From positions 1 through 64,000 of the forward strand of contig CAWEYO010000019.1 of assembly GCA_963813315.1 (NCBI GenBank): a DNA stretch of 64,000 nt. The letters are read 5' to 3'. The DNA is from CAWEYO01 sp963813315 (GTDB lineage Bacteria > Pseudomonadota > Alphaproteobacteria > Rhizobiales > Rhizobiaceae). This document shows, piece after piece, positions 31,374 to 41,201 of this stretch (positions are counted from its first letter, which is position 1; each line of letters begins with the position of its first letter). Below the pieces are notes generated by a model. That model was not told the DNA's origin, ran no database searches, and saw nothing but the letters and a program-made list of their open reading frames with translations. The position numbers and the translations under genes were made by a program.

Positions 31374-31391
31374 TATCTGATATCTCAGATA
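31374..31391. promoter_or_regulatory. Palindromic operator candidate for the GntR regulator
   Basis: The site TATCTGA-TATC-TCAGATA is a perfect 7 bp inverted repeat with a 4-base spacer. It lies 16 bp before the GTG start of the SMP-30 gene, just upstream of AAAGGAG, and within the divergent promoter. Its size and symmetry suit a dimeric FadR/FCD-type GntR regulator. Confidence 0.6.
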
Positions 31392-31407
31392 CCAAAGGAG
31401 AAACAAC

Positions 31408-32283
31408 GTGAGAGCCGAGCTTCTGCTCGATTGCAGGAACACGCATGGAGAAGGGATTTTCTGGTCCTCTCAGCACGGCTTGCTTTACTGGACCGACATC
31501 CACGGTGAGTGTGTTTGGACTTACCAGCCGCAAGTGGGACGCGCCGAGAAGTTCAAGGTCCCGGGCCGGGTTTGTTGCTTCGCCGAACGCAAGGGGCGGC
31601 CACCCAACGAGATTGTCGCGGCCTTCGCCGACGGCTTCGCCTTACTGGACCTAAGCAGTGGCGAACGGCGCGACATTGCTGCTTTCGAGCCGGACCTGCC
31701 GACCACACGGCTCAACGACGGCCGCACAGACCGTCAGGGACGTTTCATTGCAGGCGGCATGGATGAGGACGGCGCAAAGCCGATTTCCTCCGTCTGGCAG
31801 CTCAATCCGGACCTGACCTTGACGCGCCTCTTTGGAGATGTGGGTTGCGCCAACGGCACCTGTTTCTCGCCTGATGGCCGCACCATGTGGTTTGCCGATA
31901 GCCCGACCCGGCGCATCGACGCGTTCGACTATGATCCGGAAACTGGCGCGCTCGGCGCGCGCCGAACGGTCGCGAACACCCAAGGGCCGGGCGTGCCTGA
32001 CGGATCCTGTGTGGACGCAGAAGGCTTTGTCTGGAATGCGGTTTGGGAAGGTTACCGCGTGGAGCGCTGGTCGCCGGAGGGCAAGCTCGACCGCGTGATC
32101 GACGTTCCCGTCAAGAAGCCTACCTGCTGCGCGTTTGGTGGCGAGAACCTCGCTACGCTGTTCATCACGAGTTCCCGACTGGGCGAAACGGATGACGATC
32201 TGAGAAATCAGCCGCAATCCGGCGGACTGTTTCAGGTCCAGCCCGGCGCCCGCGGAATTGAAGATCAGCCGTTCGGTGGCTGA
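31408..32283 (+). CDS. SMP-30/gluconolactonase/LRE-family lactonase
   Basis: Translation probably starts at GTG 31408, eight bases after AAAGGAG. The 291-residue protein is a six-bladed propeller with the family metal-site Glu in NTHGEGIFW, the Asn in LNDGRTDRQGRF, and Asn/Asp regions GCANGTCFSPDGRTMWFAD and VPDGSCVDAEGFVW. Members hydrolyse sugar lactones to aldonic acids in the cytosol. First gene of the catabolic operon, followed after 47 bp by the sugar-binding protein, so it likely opens a lactone formed during sugar oxidation. Confidence 0.88.
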   Translation: MRAELLLDCRNTHGEGIFWSSQHGLLYWTDIHGECVWTYQPQVGRAEKFKVPGRVCCFAERKGRPPNEIVAAFADGFALLDLSSGERRDIAAFEPDLPTTRLNDGRTDRQGRFIAGGMDEDGAKPISSVWQLNPDLTLTRLFGDVGCANGTCFSPDGRTMWFADSPTRRIDAFDYDPETGALGARRTVANTQGPGVPDGSCVDAEGFVWNAVWEGYRVERWSPEGKLDRVIDVPVKKPTCCAFGGENLATLFITSSRLGETDDDLRNQPQSGGLFQVQPGARGIEDQPFGG

Positions 32284-32330
32284 GAGCAGGATTTGCAAAC
32301 GGCCCAACGGCCAACTGGGAGGAAACCGCC

Positions 32331-33372
32331 ATGCCTAAATTGACCCGCCGCAGCGTCACTGCCGCTCTGGCCGCGACAGCGCTGACACTGGGCCTGGGCG
32401 CCGCTTGGGCCATCGACTATCCCGCGCCGAAGCCGCTCGCTGACGGCTCGCAGGCCGAAATGTCGACGATCAAGAAGACCGACAAGATCCGCATCGCCTA
32501 CATGCCGCCGGCGACAGAGTTTAACTACTACATGGCTATCGGCGAGGGCATCAAGGCCGCCGCCGGAGACGCCGGCGTCGAAACCTTCATGCTCGCTCCG
32601 CAGTCGGGCGCCGACATCAACGGCCAGATGGGCATGATCCAGGACGTGATCACCCAGAATGTCTCGGCCATCATCCTGTCCACCCATGACGAAGCGGCCG
32701 CGGCGCCTCTGGTCAAGCAGGCAGTGGAAAAGGGTATCGCGGTGGTGATCGTCAATTCCGACATCGCTTCCTTCCCCACTCCGGTGCATGGCGTCGTCGG
32801 CTATTCCCAGCGCGCAGGCACGAAGAAGCTCGGCGAATACTTCCTGTCCAAGCTCGGAGAAGGCACCGCCAAAGTCGGCATTATCGAAGGCCTGCCGGGC
32901 TACCACTCGACCGAGCGCGTGGGCGGCTTTCTCGACGCCGTTAAGGACAAAGCAAATGTCGAGGTGAAGAGCTTCGATCGCCGGAGGTTGGAACGTGGAA
33001 GGCGGCAACACGGCGGCCATGGACTTGCTTCAGGCCAACCCCGACGTGGACACGCTGTTTGCGGCCAACGACTACATGATCATGGGCGCGGCGCTGGCTG
33101 CCAAGGCCCTTGGGCGCGACATCAAGCTTCTCGGCAACGACGGCGACACCGCAGGCCTGGAGCAGATTGCCGACGGCACGCTGACCGCGACCGTCAACAC
33201 CACGCCCTTCGTGATGGGTCAGATTGCGTTCCAGGTCACGATGGACGCCATCGGCGGCAAGTTCACTGGCGGCTTCGTCGAAACGCCCACCACGATCGTT
33301 GACAAGGACAACGCGACTAGCTTCCTCAAGGAAGCTGACAAGCTCTATCCCAAGCCCTCCAAGGCCTACTGA
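32331..33372 (+). CDS. Periplasmic sugar-binding protein of ABC importer (one frameshift)
   Basis: A signal peptide (MPKLTRRSVTAALAATALTL to AWA) precedes a type I periplasmic binding domain of the ribose/galactose family (IRIAYMPPATEFNYYMAIG, VSAIILSTHDEAAAAPLV and VGYSQRAGTKKLGEY). An indel near 32985 changes frame before WNVEGGNTAAMDLLQANPDV. The rest is normal, ending KLYPKPSKAY at 33372. Full length is about 347 residues. GGAGG precedes the ATG. It captures a monosaccharide or derivative for the ATPase and permease encoded next. Confidence 0.88.
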
Positions 33373-33431
33373 GTGTCTGGTTCGGCGAGGCGGACTTTCG
33401 GTCCGCCTCCTTCCCGCAGCGAGCCGATCTA

Positions 33432-34990
33432 ATGCTTTCCACCGCACCCGTTTCAAACGCGACACCGATTTCTGCGCCGACCCCACGGGAGCCAATGTGG
33501 GAGCTGCGCGAGATCACCAAGCGCTTCCCCGGAGTACTCGCCAACGACCGCATCTCGCTCAAGCTTTATCCCGGCGAGATCCACGGACTCTTGGGTGAAA
33601 ACGGCTGCGGCAAATCCACGCTCATCAAGACGCTGTCGGGCGCCTATCAACCTGACAGCGGAACCATCCTGCGCCGCGGAGAGCCGGTGGCGCTTGGCGA
33701 CCCGTTTGCAGCGCGCGAAGCTGGGATCTCGACCGTCTTCCAGGAATTCTCGGTCGTACCGAGCCTGAGTGTGGCGGAGAACATCTTTCTGGGCCGCTGG
33801 CCGCGCAAAGGTGCGGCGCGTTGACTGGCCAGCTATGCGCGAGCGAGCCCGAACCGTGCTTGCCGACGATGAATCTTTCCCTCGACGTGGACCAGCCGGT
33901 TGCTGGCTTGTCGGTGGCCGAGCAGCAGATGGTGGAGATCGCCAAGGCGCTCGCCTCGGACGCCTCCATGCTGATCTTGGATGAGCCCACGACAGCGCTC
34001 GGGCTCACCGAAATTGCGCGGTTGCACGAGCTTTTGCGCCGTCTCAAAACCAAGGGAGTCTCGATCCTCTACATTTCCCATCGACTCGACGAAGTGGTGG
34101 AACTCGTCGACGTCGTTACCGTGCTCAAGGACGGCAAGGTGGCGGCCAGCGCCGAGGAGAGCGACGTTTCTATCCCCTTCATCGTCCAGAGAATGGTCGG
34201 CGACGTCGGCTCCCACTATCCCAAGGAGCGCATCGCCGCTGGCGAGGTGGTGCTTCGGGTGGACGATCTGGCTACCGAAAACCGCGTGAACGGCGTGTCA
34301 TTCTCGGTCCGCCGTGGCGAGGTGTTCGGCGTCGGTGGTGTGCTGGGTTCGGGTCGCACGGAGCTGGCCCGAGCTTTGTTCGGCCTCGATCGGATCACGC
34401 GCGGCACCATCACATGGAAGGGGAAGCCGGCGGCCTTTTCATCCCCCGAGCAGGCGATTGAAGCCGGGATCGCACTCGTGCCGGAGAACCGCAAGTTCGA
34501 CGGACTCTTCTTCAACTTCTGCGGCTTCCCCAACCTGTCCTCCGCAGCGCCTGGAGAAGCTCGGCGGGCGTGGGCTGATCTCGCTCCGGCGGGAGGCTGA
34601 AGCGGGGAGACGGCTTATTGCCGATCTCAACATCTCGCCATCTGCCGAGACAAAGGAGGTTGGCGTGCTCTCGGGCGGCAACCAGCAAAAGATCGTGATA
34701 GGACGCTGGCTCTTCGCCGAGGCGGAGCTGTTCATCCTCGACGAGCCTACTCAAGGCATCGACATCGGCGCCAAAGTGGCCGTCTACAAGCTTATCAACA
34801 GGCTGACAGCGACGGGCAGGGCCGTGATCCTGATCTCTTCCGACCATGACGAGCTCCTCGCGATGTCCGACCGCATCGGAATCATGAGCCATGGACGGAT
34901 GGTTGAGGTGCGGGCCGCAACCGACGTTACAAAGACCGATCTCGTCCGGGCTTCGTCCGAGAGAGCGGATCGGGGGGAGCGGCAGCATGA
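33432..34990 (+). CDS. Sugar ABC transporter ATP-binding protein, two nucleotide-binding domains (about four frameshifts)
   Basis: Domain 1 has Walker A LLGENGCGKST, the signature region VAGLSVAEQQMVEIAKALA, and Walker B LILDEPTTALG. Domain 2 has the degenerate first motif GVLGSGRTELARALFG, signature VGVLSGGNQQKIVIGRWL and Walker B LFILDEPTQGID. This is the RbsA/XylG/MglA layout. Frames change near 33815, 33870, 34545 and finally at the G6 run near 34974. With the last shift corrected the gene stops at 34988-34990 inside the ATG of the permease, the expected ATGA coupling. The protein energises uptake at the inner membrane. Confidence 0.85.
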
Positions 34991-35956
34991 GAAGCTCACT
35001 CCTTCGCGAGATCATGGGCCCCCTCGTGGCCTGCATGATCGTGGCGCTGCTGGTGGCGGTTACCACGCCGACCTTCCTCGATCCGGGCAACATCAACAAC
35101 CTGATCCTGCAGGTCTCAATCGTCGCAATCGTGGCGGTAGGCTCGACCATCGTGATTTTTTCCGGCGGCATCGATCTGTCGCCCGGCTCCATGATCGCGT
35201 TGATGACTGTGGTCTTTGCCACGGCCGTGAAGCTCTGGAGCGTGCCGTTCGTGCCGGCTGTGCTGATGGTCCTCGCTCTCGGCATCCTGCTCGGACTTTT
35301 GAACGGCACGATCATCGCCTATGGGCGCATCCCTTCCTTCATCACCACGCTGGCAGCACTCTCGGCCTTTCGCGGAGTGGCCTTCATGTTCAACAACGGC
35401 TCGCCGGTGAGCCAGGTCTCGCCCTGGCTCGAGCCGATCTTCTACGCCAAGGTCTTTGGCCTGCCCCTGCCCCTCTTCTACGTCGCCGCCCTCTACGCCG
35501 CCGCCTTCTGGTTCCTGCGCTACACGGTAATGGGCCGCTCGATTTATGCCGTGGGTGGCAACCCATCTGCCGCGCGTCTCTCGGGCATCAATGTACAAAA
35601 GGTCCAGTTGGTGGCCTTCACCATCGCCGGTTTCTGCGCGGCGTCTGGGCGCGATCCTGATGGCGGCCCGCCTCAATTCCGGCTCTCCCAACTATGGGGT
35701 GGGACTGGAGCTCTCGGCCATCGCCGCAGCCGTGATCGGCGGCGCGAGCCTCGCCGGCGGACGCGGCTCGATCCTCAACACGGTGATCGGCGCGATGACC
35801 ATCGTGGTCGTCCAAAACGGGCTCAACTTGAACGCAGTGCCGACCTCCGTCCAGAACGTGGTGATCGGCGCGATAATCGTGCTGGCGGTTGGCGTCGACA
35901 TGTGGCGACCCGAACTCTCCCGCTTCCTTACCCGCAAACCCCAGGGACAATCATGA
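34987..35956 (+). CDS. Sugar ABC transporter permease (one frameshift)
   Basis: The permease is of the RbsC/BPD_transp_2 family, with about eight to ten transmembrane helices and the family motif VFSGGIDLSPGSMIAL-like segment (IFSGGIDLSPGS). The coupling loop reads NPSAARLSGINVQKVQL. An indel near 35640 breaks the frame between IAGFCAAS and GAILMAARLNSGSPNYG. It ends at 35956, overlapping the next ATG (35953) by ATGA. It forms the membrane channel for the importer with the two preceding products. Confidence 0.88.
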
Positions 35957-36461
35957 CCGAGACAAACCCCACCTGTTGGTTTCAGCCATATCGGCATCAC
36001 CGTGCCGGACCTCGCAGCGCGCCGTCGACTTCTACACGAAGGCGCTTGGCCTTTACCTCATCATGGGGCCGACCGCGATCCATCACGATGAAAGCGCCAT
36101 CGGCCAGATGTGCGACGACGTGTTCGGGCCGGGCTGGGGGTCGTTCCGCATCGCCCATCTCTCGACTTCGGACGGCATCGGCGTGGAGCTCTTCGAGTTT
36201 CCGCAGACCAAGCCTGAGGAGATTCCTTTCGAGTACTGGCGGCCCAAGGTATTCCATGTTTGCTTCCAGGATCCGGACCTCGAGGGCCGCGTGAAGCTGA
36301 TCGAGCAGCATGGCGGCCGGCAGCGCATGCAACAGGTCCGCTACTACTATCCCGACCAGAAACCCTACCGGATGGTCTATTGCGAAGATCCCTTCGGCAA
36401 CATCGTTGAGCTCTATAGCCACTCCTACGAGCTCACCTATTCAGCCGGCGCTTACGCCTGA
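35953..36461 (+). CDS. VOC-superfamily (glyoxalase/dioxygenase-like) protein (one frameshift)
   Basis: The start overlaps the permease stop by ATGA. After about nine codons an indel moves the reading frame to SQRAVDFYTKALGLYLIMG, the usual first beta-alpha-beta module. The second module contains KVFHVCFQDPDLEGRVKLI and ends with PFGNIVELYSHSYE, which supplies the conserved metal-binding Glu. Length is about 169 residues. VOC proteins act as metal-dependent lyases, isomerases, epimerases or dioxygenases. Within this operon a role in converting a sugar-derived keto or enediol intermediate is plausible but unproven. Confidence 0.8.
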
Positions 36462-36469
36462 GTTGGCCA

Positions 36470-37473
36470 TGTCACGCTTCAAGGTAGTGATCACCGACTA
36501 CGACTATGGCGATCTCGATGTGGAACGCTCGATCCTGGAGCCGGTCGGCGCCCGGGTGGTAGGGCTCCAGGCAAAGAGCGAGGAGGAGCTCGCCGAGCAG
36601 GCGGCCGACTGCGACGCGATCATGAACCAGTATGCGCGGGTCGGCGCACCCACGATCGGGCTCATGCAGCGCTGCAAGGTGATTGCGCGCTACGGCGTGG
36701 GCGTCGACATCGTGGACGTGGAGGCGGCTACGGCCAGGGGCATTCTCGTCACGAATGTCCGGGACTACTGCACGGAAGAGGTTGCCGACCACGCCATGGC
36801 GCTGTGGCTGACGCTCGCGCGGAAGATCATGGAGTATGATCGCGCCACACACCAAAGCGTCTGGCGCTGGCAGTCGGGCCAGCCCATTCACCGCATCAGC
36901 ACGCGTACGGCTGGCATCGTGTCCTTCGGAAAGATCGGCCAGGCCATCGCGACGCGCAGCAAGGTCTTCGGCGTGCGTCTTCTGGTACACGATCCTTTCG
37001 TAGCCGACGAGGCGATCCGCCAGGCGGGAGCCGAGCGCGTGGGCAAGGACGAACTGGTCAAGCGGTCCGACGTGATCTTCATGCAGGTTCCCATGACGAC
37101 GGACACCCGGCATTTCCTTGGCCCCCGCGAATTCTCTTTCATCAAGCGTGGGGCGATCGTGATCAACACCGGGCGGGGACCGACGATCGACAACAAGGCG
37201 CTCTACGAGGCGCTTGTTTCGGGCCGCGTCTCGGCTGCAGGTCTCGATGACCCTGAGGAGGAACCGGCGAAGCGCGCCCACTGGCTGGCCGAGGACAACC
37301 CGCTCTTCTCCCTGCCCAACGTCGTGGTGACGCCGCATGCCGCCTACTACTCGGAAGAGTCAATCCGGCTCGCGCGCGAAACAGCGGCGAGCGAGGTCGC
37401 GCGCGTGCTATCAGGCGAAATGCCGCGATTTCCTGTCAACAACGTGTCCCTCCCCGGGCTCGCCAGTGCGTGA
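36470..37473 (+). CDS. D-isomer 2-hydroxyacid dehydrogenase, NAD-binding
   Basis: The 334-residue enzyme begins MSRFKVVITDYDYGDLDVER. The Rossmann motif AGIVSFGKIGQAIATR lies at residues about 145-160; the catalytic Arg is in INTGRGPTIDN, the acid in LDDPEEEP, and the His in VVTPHAAYYSE. This matches the CtBP/phosphoglycerate-dehydrogenase-like group. It would interconvert a 2-oxoacid and D-2-hydroxyacid with NAD(P)H. It starts 8 bp after the VOC gene and its TGA overlaps the GTG start of the RraA gene, so translation is coupled. Confidence 0.9.
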
Positions 37474-38156
37474 AAGGCCAACTCATGCTGAAACAGTTCA
37501 ACGATTTTGAGCGCCGGCCAGACCTCCTTGAAAAATTTGACGCGGTGGCGAAAGCCTATTCCGCCTCGTGCGTGTTTGCCGATGTCATGTATCGCACCGG
37601 TGTGATGGTCTCGGCCATCAAGCCGCCCTTCAGGGCCAAGGCCGTGGGCCAGGCGATCACCGTCCAGCTTTCCAAAGGCGACCTCGTCGATCCGCTGAAG
37701 GCTCTGGAAATGGGCCAAGCGGGCGACATCATCGTCGTGGACGCCGGTGGCGACACCGAGACCTCCGTCTGCGGCGGGTTGATGGGAGGACTGGCCAAGA
37801 ACCGCGGGATCCGCGGCATGGTGGTCGATGGCGCCGGCCGGGACATCGATGAGCTGGAGGATATCGGCTGGCCGATCTGGACCCGCGCCATCACCGCACG
37901 CGGAACCCATACCATGTTTTCAGGTCGCAAGGAGGAGCTGTCGATCAATGTGCCCATCGCCTGCGGCGGCGTGGCGGTGAACCCCGGCGACTTCATCGTC
38001 GCCGACACGATAGGTGTCACCGTCGTGCCGCTCGCCAAGGCCGAGGAAGTGGTCGAACTTGCTCGCGAACAAGCTGAGCGCGAACAGAAAACTCGCGAAT
38101 GGGTCAATCAGGGAAAGACGGTCGAAGATCTGCTGGCCGAGTTTGGGCGGATTTGA
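37470..38156 (+). CDS. RraA-family protein (probable 2-oxoacid aldolase/decarboxylase)
   Basis: Two starts are possible: GTG 37470, overlapping the previous stop, or ATG 37485. The body has the RraA/HMG-aldolase fold with GGLMGGLAKNRGIRGMVVDG and the Arg-Asp motif GAGRDIDEL, residues that in class II HMG/CHA aldolases hold the metal and substrate. Length is 228 or 223 residues. In catabolic operons such proteins usually act as pyruvate-type aldolases or oxaloacetate decarboxylases rather than as RNase E regulators, so I infer a carbon-carbon cleavage step here. Confidence 0.85.
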   Translation: MKGQLMLKQFNDFERRPDLLEKFDAVAKAYSASCVFADVMYRTGVMVSAIKPPFRAKAVGQAITVQLSKGDLVDPLKALEMGQAGDIIVVDAGGDTETSVCGGLMGGLAKNRGIRGMVVDGAGRDIDELEDIGWPIWTRAITARGTHTMFSGRKEELSINVPIACGGVAVNPGDFIVADTIGVTVVPLAKAEEVVELAREQAEREQKTREWVNQGKTVEDLLAEFGRI

Positions 38157-38208
38157 TCTCTGGGGATCCCGAGTTTGGATAGCGGGCGTCAGGAGAGATG
38201 AGGGTCGG

Positions 38209-38737
38209 ATGCCTTCGGAGCACAAAGATGTCGATGCCTGGATGCCGTACCAGCTGCCTTTTCCCAAGGATGCATTGGCAGAAATCGTGATTCCGGATGC
38301 TGTTCCGCAGGACGAGCGGCTCTGGGTCCCCCAGGCCGACAACGTCTGGTTCCGGCCGCTCTGCCTCAATCGTTCCCAAGGCTACTGGGTGAACCTCTTG
38401 CGGGTCAGGAAGGCAGGGGTCCTATCCCGCCACCGCCATCCGCAGCCCGTGCACGGGTTCGTGCTGAAGGGTCGCTGGCGCTACCTGGAACATGATTGGG
38501 TGGCTGAGGCGGGATCCTATGTTTTCGAGCCACCCGGCGAGACTTCACACTCTGGTTGTGCCCGACGACGTAGACGAGATGATCACGTTGTTCCAGGTGA
38601 ATGGCATCATGTACTATGTTGACCCTTGGGGCGCAGGGATCGGCTATGAGGACGTTTTCACGAAGATCGAGATGTGCCGAAAGCACTATGCTTCGGCGGG
38701 GCTCGGGGATGACTTTGTCGCGCGCTTTATCCGCTGA
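38209..38737 (+). CDS. ChrR-like cupin, 2,4'-dihydroxyacetophenone dioxygenase family (one frameshift)
   Basis: The product starts MPSEHKDVDAW after AGGAGAGATGAGGGTCGG. The cupin core has metal-ligand histidines in GVLSRHRHPQPVHGFV and a Glu/His set near YLEHDWVAEAGSYVFEPPGE. An indel near 38555 joins to LVVPDDVDEMITLFQVNG, and the protein ends DFVARFIR at 38737. Family members bind Fe or Zn and include a ring/side-chain-cleaving dioxygenase, but most are uncharacterised. As the last gene of the operon, it could be an isomerase or oxygenase acting on the sugar-derived product. Confidence 0.8.
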
Positions 38738-39071
38738 ACGCTAAATGCCGGCGACGTCGCCCGTGTTCGCGTCGCCGCCGACTTCGTGACACGCACGGTT
38801 CGCAATTCCCAGGCTGTCTTCGTTGCGAATTAGCTGAAAATGAATGAGCCCTGTCGTCTTCAAGGTGTCCAGTGGAAAACATTCGCATTTGGCTTTTCGC
38901 CAATTCACACCCAGAAGTGTGGTTGAGCACACCCGAAGCGCCTATCGCGCTCCAGCGCCGCTAGCGTGGCGGGAAATGACCCATACGGGGCCGGGGCGGG
39001 GGATCAGTTTACCGGGTCGAGCGCTGGGGAGCGGGCGCGCAAGGTCACGCGAACTTCCGCGCAATTGAGAT
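38738..39071. other. Intergenic stretch between catabolic operon and IS5 element
   Basis: No gene, terminator hairpin with a U-tract or RNA was recognised. The stretch separates the cupin stop codon from the IS5 left end. Confidence 0.4.
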
Positions 39072-39088
39072 TGGACGCCTCCAAAAAC
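39072..39088 (+). repeat. IS5 left inverted repeat
   Basis: Matches the reverse complement of 40356-40372 at 16 of 17 positions. Confidence 0.75.
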
Positions 39089-39150
39089 TACTGGGCAAAT
39101 CAGCGTTCGATTGATTCACTGGCTGATGTCGCAATTGGAGCGCAGGCACG

Positions 39151-40230
39151 ATGGGTCGGACGCCAGGATTTTTCGACGTTGATGAGCGTCTGTCGGCACT
39201 CTCGGCCAAAGGCGACGATCTGGAGCGCGTGAAGTCGCTCGTTGATTTTGAGATGTTCCGGCCTGCGCTCGAGATGGCGGTTCCTCGGGCCGATCGCTCG
39301 AAGGGCGGCCGGCCTCCCTTTGATCACGTGCTGATGTTCAAAGTTCTGATCCTTCAGGCGATGCATTCGCTGTCAGACGAACGGGCGGAATATCTGATCA
39401 AGGATCGACTGTCGTTCATGCGCTTTCTGGGGCTGGGTCTGGCCGATGCGGTTCCCGACGCCAATACGATCTGGACGTTCCGGGAGGCGCTGAAGAAGGT
39501 CGACGCCGTCGACGGACTGTTCCGGCGGTTTGACGAAGCGCTGCGCGCCTCTGGCTTCCTTGCCATGAACGGGCAGATCGTCGACGCCACGATTGTCGCG
39601 GCTCCCAAGCAGCGCAATACGATCGAGGAGAAGCGGGCGATCAAGGAAGGCCGCATTCCCGCGGATTGGAAGGAAAACCCCGCGCGCCTGGCGCAAAAGG
39701 ACCGCGACGCACGCTGGACGGTCAAATACACGAAGGCCAGGCCGCGAGAGGATGGTTCCCTCCCGCCGGTTGACCTCGCCATCCCGGCCTTCGGCTACAA
39801 GAACCACGTGTCCATCGACCGGGCATTTGGCCTCATCCGCAATTGGACGGCGACCCACGCCGCGGCGCATGACGGGGCACGGTTGGAGGCGGTCCTCGAT
39901 CGCGGCAATACCGCCAGCGACGTGTGGGCGGATACGGCGTATCGCTCGGCGAAGAACGAGGAGATGCTGGCTCGACGCGGACTCGTGTCGCGTATCCACC
40001 GCAAGAAGCCCAAGGGCAAACCGATGCCCGAGCGCACCCGCATCGCCAATGCCCAGAAATCGAAGGTGCGCAGCACGGTCGAGCATGTGTTCGCGCATCA
40101 AAAAGGGCTGATGGGGCTGTTCGTGCGCACCATCGGCATCTCCCGTTCGCAAGTGAAAATCGGGCTCGCCAATCTCGCCTACAACATGCGCCGCTTCGTC
40201 TGGCTACGGACGAAATACCCCGCGGCGTGA
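39151..40230 (+). CDS. IS5-family transposase
   Basis: The 359-residue protein is uninterrupted. An N-terminal helical domain (PFDHVLMFKVLILQ, FLGLGLADAVPDANTIW) leads into the DDE catalytic core: Asp145 in IVDATIVAAP, Asp261 in WADTAYRS, and Glu311 in STVEHVFAHQK, with the usual Y-(2)-R-(3)-E-like spacing near the last residue. All three catalytic residues and both inverted repeats are present, so the element may be mobile, in contrast to the damaged IS630 copy. Confidence 0.92.
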   Translation: MGRTPGFFDVDERLSALSAKGDDLERVKSLVDFEMFRPALEMAVPRADRSKGGRPPFDHVLMFKVLILQAMHSLSDERAEYLIKDRLSFMRFLGLGLADAVPDANTIWTFREALKKVDAVDGLFRRFDEALRASGFLAMNGQIVDATIVAAPKQRNTIEEKRAIKEGRIPADWKENPARLAQKDRDARWTVKYTKARPREDGSLPPVDLAIPAFGYKNHVSIDRAFGLIRNWTATHAAAHDGARLEAVLDRGNTASDVWADTAYRSAKNEEMLARRGLVSRIHRKKPKGKPMPERTRIANAQKSKVRSTVEHVFAHQKGLMGLFVRTIGISRSQVKIGLANLAYNMRRFVWLRTKYPAA

Positions 40231-40324
40231 TAGCAACGGGGCCAACCCGGGGCCTACGACATACAAAGACACGCGCAGAGATCCTGAAGTCGCACTTAAC
40301 AAAGCGCCAAACCTGCGATCTCAA

Positions 40325-40570
40325 CTACGACGCTCTCCCGTCAACCGAAAACGCCGTTCTTGGAGGCGTCCAGTTTGCCCCTCTCACGATAAACCGGATC
40401 GCTCCCGGCTTCGTCCTGGGCATGACCCGTTCGAACCGCTCCCACAACAGCCGCCAGGCTTCGCGTCGGGGCGCTGCGAGTTTGTCGTAACGGCGTTTTT
40501 GCCGCTCGGCGTCGGTCATGGCTCGGCCGAAAAGGGGTTTGCGGCCCGATCGTCCCTTCTTGCCGCTCAT
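40325..40570 (-). pseudogene. Phage ORF truncated by the IS5 element
   Basis: The frame starts at ATG 40570, overlapping the terminase stop by ATGA, and reads MSGKKGRSGRKPLFGRAM, then TDAERQKRRYDKLAAPRREA and WERFERVMPR. The last 16 or so codons, from about 40372, are IS5 end sequence. The original gene is therefore cut. Its position after the small terminase suggests a packaging or head-region gene, but the remaining part is not recognisable. Confidence 0.55.
40356..40372 (-). repeat. IS5 right inverted repeat
   Basis: Partner of 39072-39088. It interrupts the coding frame of the phage ORF at 40570-40373. Confidence 0.75.
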
Positions 40571-41064
40571 TGCTTCGGCAGCAGGCCGTGAGGATCCAGC
40601 GGCCCATTCGCCAGGATATTCCGCGCTTCGGCCTCGGCCTGACGCTTGCCGGCGATGCTGGTCGGCTCGTAGCCGGCCGCCGCGGGATGCAGGCGCAGAT
40701 AGCGCGACAAGGCGATCGTCTCGCGCTGCAATGCGCTGACGACACCGCCGCGCGGGTTCTTCTTCGGGCCGTTGGCGCTCTCGATGATGGATCCTTCGCG
40801 ATCGAGCTTCGCTCGCTCCTGGTAAAGCCGCACGAACGCGTCGGACAATTGCCAGGCGTAGTAGAGATCGACCGCCTGCCATTCGTCACGAGCCCGCTGG
40901 ATCAGGATTTCGTCCCAGATCGGCTTCTGCTGCTTGGAAAGCGGCCATGGCGGCGGCAGCGGATCCGCCCTGACGTCGTCCAGCGCCTTGAGCATGCCGT
41001 GAATGGCGGTGGCCCGGGTTTTGTCTGCCATTGGTGCGCGTTCCCTGTCCGGTTTGCGCGCCAT
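40567..41064 (-). CDS. P27-family phage terminase small subunit
   Basis: The 165-residue protein (start at 41064; an internal ATG at MADKTRATAIHG is also possible) shows the Terminase_4/P27 pattern. Its features are a Trp-rich helix (KQQKPIWDEILIQRARDEW), an Asp/Tyr helix (VDLYYAWQLSDAFVRLYQER) and GSIIESANGPKKNPRGGVV, followed by helices that recruit the oligomer. Small terminases recognise phage DNA and hand it to the large subunit during packaging. No large subunit follows because IS5 truncates the next ORF. Confidence 0.75.
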   Translation of the reverse strand: MARKPDRERAPMADKTRATAIHGMLKALDDVRADPLPPPWPLSKQQKPIWDEILIQRARDEWQAVDLYYAWQLSDAFVRLYQERAKLDREGSIIESANGPKKNPRGGVVSALQRETIALSRYLRLHPAAAGYEPTSIAGKRQAEAEARNILANGPLDPHGLLPKQ

Positions 41065-41201
41065 TGTTGCACGAAAATCTCAGTTTGCGTTAATTCGTGA
41101 CGCCGCGCCCGCTCCCGGCGATCTACTGGGCAAAAATGGTATTCCCCCCGGCCGCCCCCTCCGCTCTTCACTGGCTGTCGGTCCAGCTCTCCCCATACCC
41201 A

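Larger units (their letters stand above)
39072..40372 (+). mobile_element. IS5-family insertion sequence, apparently complete
   Basis: The 1.3 kb element is bounded by 17 bp inverted repeats (39072-39088 and 40356-40372, 16 of 17 matching; outer sequence TGGACGCCTCCAA) and encodes one intact transposase. Its right end lies inside a phage-type ORF of the minus strand, so it truncates the prophage remnant on that side. Confidence 0.85.
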
